DNA of 50,894 nt from the NCBI RefSeq assembly GCF_002154335.2, contig NZ_MTPX02000020.1, forward strand, positions 1 through 50,894, in the 5' to 3' direction. The DNA is from Actinomyces ruminis (GTDB lineage: Bacteria; Actinomycetota; Actinomycetes; Actinomycetales; Actinomycetaceae). Shown here one piece after another: positions 49,641 through 50,894 of the stretch. The notes under the pieces are model-generated. The model saw nothing but the letters and a program-made list of their open reading frames with translations, had not been told where the DNA came from and did no database searches. Made by a program: the position numbers and the translations under genes. How positions within the stretch are numbered: the first letter of the stretch is position 1; every line of letters begins with the position of its first letter.

Positions 49641-49728
49641 CTGGGTTGTGCTACGCGCCTGTCCGAGCGCCGGTGCGGACGTCGTTGGCTGGAGAAGAGA
49701 GCGTTCTCCCGCGGCCTTTACTGCGTTC

Positions 49729-49789
49729 CACGACCTTGGGGTACAAAACACGACCCCGGGGTGGTCGTGGAACGTACCCCAGGGTCGTG
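49729..49789. repeat. CACGACC palindromic repeat, copy 4
   Basis: The full 61-bp symmetrical form: CACGACC at 49729 and 49749, GGTCGTG at 49763 and 49783, each pair 20 bp apart. It lies 71 bp downstream of the pyridoxine kinase stop and 125 bp upstream of padR. Confidence 0.85.
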
Positions 49790-49859
49790 AATTGCAGGAG
49801 GGCGCGTCCTCAGGTGCGTGCGCTGCGTTTCGGCCGGCCTGGCGCGCCCTCCAGTGCCG

Positions 49860-50717
49860 TCACCTGGCACACCCTCTACCTCTAGCGCCGTCAGCCTGGT
49901 AGAAGCCCTGGTAGACGTAGGTGAAGGGGATGTTGCCGTGCATGCCGGGATTGACCGAGGCCGAGACCACGTTCTTGGCGGTGACGGCGGCTTCCAGCGG
50001 GGTGGCGCCCTTGGCCAGCTCGGCGGTGACGGCGGCGGCCAGCGTGCAGCCCGCGCCGTGCATGCGCTCGGTGCCGACGGCCGGAACCTCAAGGACCTCC
50101 AGGGTCTCGCCGTCGTAGAAGACGTCGAGGGCGGTGCCGGTGCCGAGCGTCGGGCCGGCCTTGGCCAGGACGTTGGGCACGCCCAGGTCGTAGATGCGCT
50201 TGGCGGCGTCCTTGAGCTGCGCGACGCTGGTGATCTCATCGGTGCCGGCCAGCGTGGCGGCCTCGAACAGGTTCGGGGTGGCCATCTTGGCGCGGGGCAG
50301 GATCTTGGCGCGCAGGGCGTTGTCGACGTCGAGCGTGGTGCCGGGCTCCTGGCCCTTGCAGATCAGCACCGGGTCCACTACCAGGTTCGGGAACTGGTAC
50401 TGCTCCAGGGCGGCGTCGACGGCGTCGATGGTGGCGAGCGTGCCGAGCATGCCGATCTTGACGGCGTCAATCCGGGTGTGGACGGTGGCGCAGGCCTCGA
50501 TCTGGTCGGCGATGACCTGCGGGTCGACCGGCACGAAGCGGTGGTCCCAGTTGCGCTTGGGGTCCATGGAGACGATGCAGGTCAGGGCCGTGCAGCCGAA
50601 TACGCCCAGCTGGTGGAAGGTCTTCAGATCGGTCTGGGCGCCGGCGCCGCCGGAGGCTTCGGAGCCGGCAATGGCCAGGGCGATGGGAGGGGCGGCGGGA
50701 GCGGTGTTGGATGCCAT
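49860..50717 (-). CDS. pdxK: Pyridoxine/pyridoxal kinase (ThiD-like PdxK)
   Basis: Phosphorylates B6 vitamers with ATP; ThiD-fold ribokinase family, 285 residues from ATG 50717 (MASNTAPAAPP; the frame is open further upstream without conserved sequence). Motifs: AIAGSEASGGAGAQTDLKTF, LTCIVSMDP, KIGMLGT, VVDPVLICKG, ATPNLFEAATLAG, and ERMHGAGCTLAAAV, where His and Cys replace the usual GTGD catalytic motif as in the Gram-positive PdxK subgroup. This favours PdxK over a true ThiD. The natural end may be at about 49886 (YQA then TGA if one base is missing), which would remove the odd tail DGARGRGCAR. Nothing is recognised in 50718-50894. Confidence 0.85.
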   Translation of the reverse strand: MASNTAPAAPPIALAIAGSEASGGAGAQTDLKTFHQLGVFGCTALTCIVSMDPKRNWDHRFVPVDPQVIADQIEACATVHTRIDAVKIGMLGTLATIDAVDAALEQYQFPNLVVDPVLICKGQEPGTTLDVDNALRAKILPRAKMATPNLFEAATLAGTDEITSVAQLKDAAKRIYDLGVPNVLAKAGPTLGTGTALDVFYDGETLEVLEVPAVGTERMHGAGCTLAAAVTAELAKGATPLEAAVTAKNVVSASVNPGMHGNIPFTYVYQGFYQADGARGRGCAR

Positions 50718-50894
50718 GCGGACAGCATGCCCACCGGCGCCCACCGTGTCCACGCCGCTGCCCGCATGGCGGAATACCTGATGCACTGTGCGCGGCGGGG
50801 GCGGGCCCGCCTTCCTCGCAGACGGCTCGCGGGCGCACCCGGTTCGGGGCTCCGGCCGCGGACCGTGCGGAGGTCAGGCGCTGGCGACGGTGAA

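Noticed and set aside
49860..49886. Ten-residue extension DGARGRGCAR of the pyridoxine kinase as a real tail
   Set aside because: Adding one C would give YQA followed by TGA, matching the error pattern in the window, so the extension is probably not genuine. I kept the observed end for the coordinates.

Overview
The window is high-GC actinobacterial DNA, most likely from Actinomyces or a close relative in the Actinomycetaceae. The evidence is the pcnA / NUDIX / DUF6049 / murJ block in the arrangement known from mycobacteria and other actinobacteria, the rpsF-ssb-rpsR-rplI then dnaB block, GTG starts, several probably leaderless promoters, and long antisense reading frames typical of GC-rich sequence. 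Both conserved blocks usually lie near the chromosome origin.

Layout. 1-7.1 kb: cell-envelope and nucleotide genes (murJ with a pseudokinase tail, DUF6049 membrane protein, NUDIX hydrolase, divergent pcnA). 7.2-17.2 kb: an accessory, defence-like island divided by four copies of one 115-bp palindromic element. It holds an AbiEi/DUF559 protein, a DUF4143 ATPase, small unknown proteins, a type ISP restriction-modification enzyme and a ParDE-like toxin-antitoxin pair. 17.3-19.7 kb: serine biosynthesis (serC, serA). 19.9-26.9 kb: a GH42 + GH30 glycosidase operon behind a perfect palindromic operator, then a TetR regulator, an MFS transporter and an NAD-dependent epimerase. 27.0-34.2 kb: a glycoside-use operon made of a 1570-residue GH78-GH3 fusion (alpha-L-rhamnosidase joined to beta-glucosidase), a GPH-type symporter and a LacI repressor, with two LacI-type operators placed on the promoter. 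34.5-40 kb: P-type cation ATPase and a class A penicillin-binding protein. 40.2-45.8 kb: rpsF, ssb, rpsR, rplI, a MATE exporter on the other strand, dnaB. 45.9-50.9 kb: a second DUF4143 ATPase, a PadR-controlled ABC exporter and a pyridoxine kinase.

How parts work together. The GPH symporter, cytoplasmic GH78-GH3 enzyme and LacI regulator form a self-contained route for importing a rhamnosyl-glucoside such as a rutinoside and stripping rhamnose and then glucose inside the cell. The two DUF4143 ATPase genes differ in sequence, yet each is preceded by its own array of 23-bp-phased repeats ending at the promoter. Four CACGACC palindromes and a related palindrome after rplI, built from units about 20 bp apart, lie downstream of genes, mostly between convergent genes.

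Data quality. About 24 single-base frameshifts, almost all repaired by restoring one base (most simply a C), interrupt genes throughout the window, including essential ones (ssb, murJ, serA). I treat them as sequence or assembly errors and annotate the restored genes end to end. One defect is different: an in-frame TAA in the GH78 domain.
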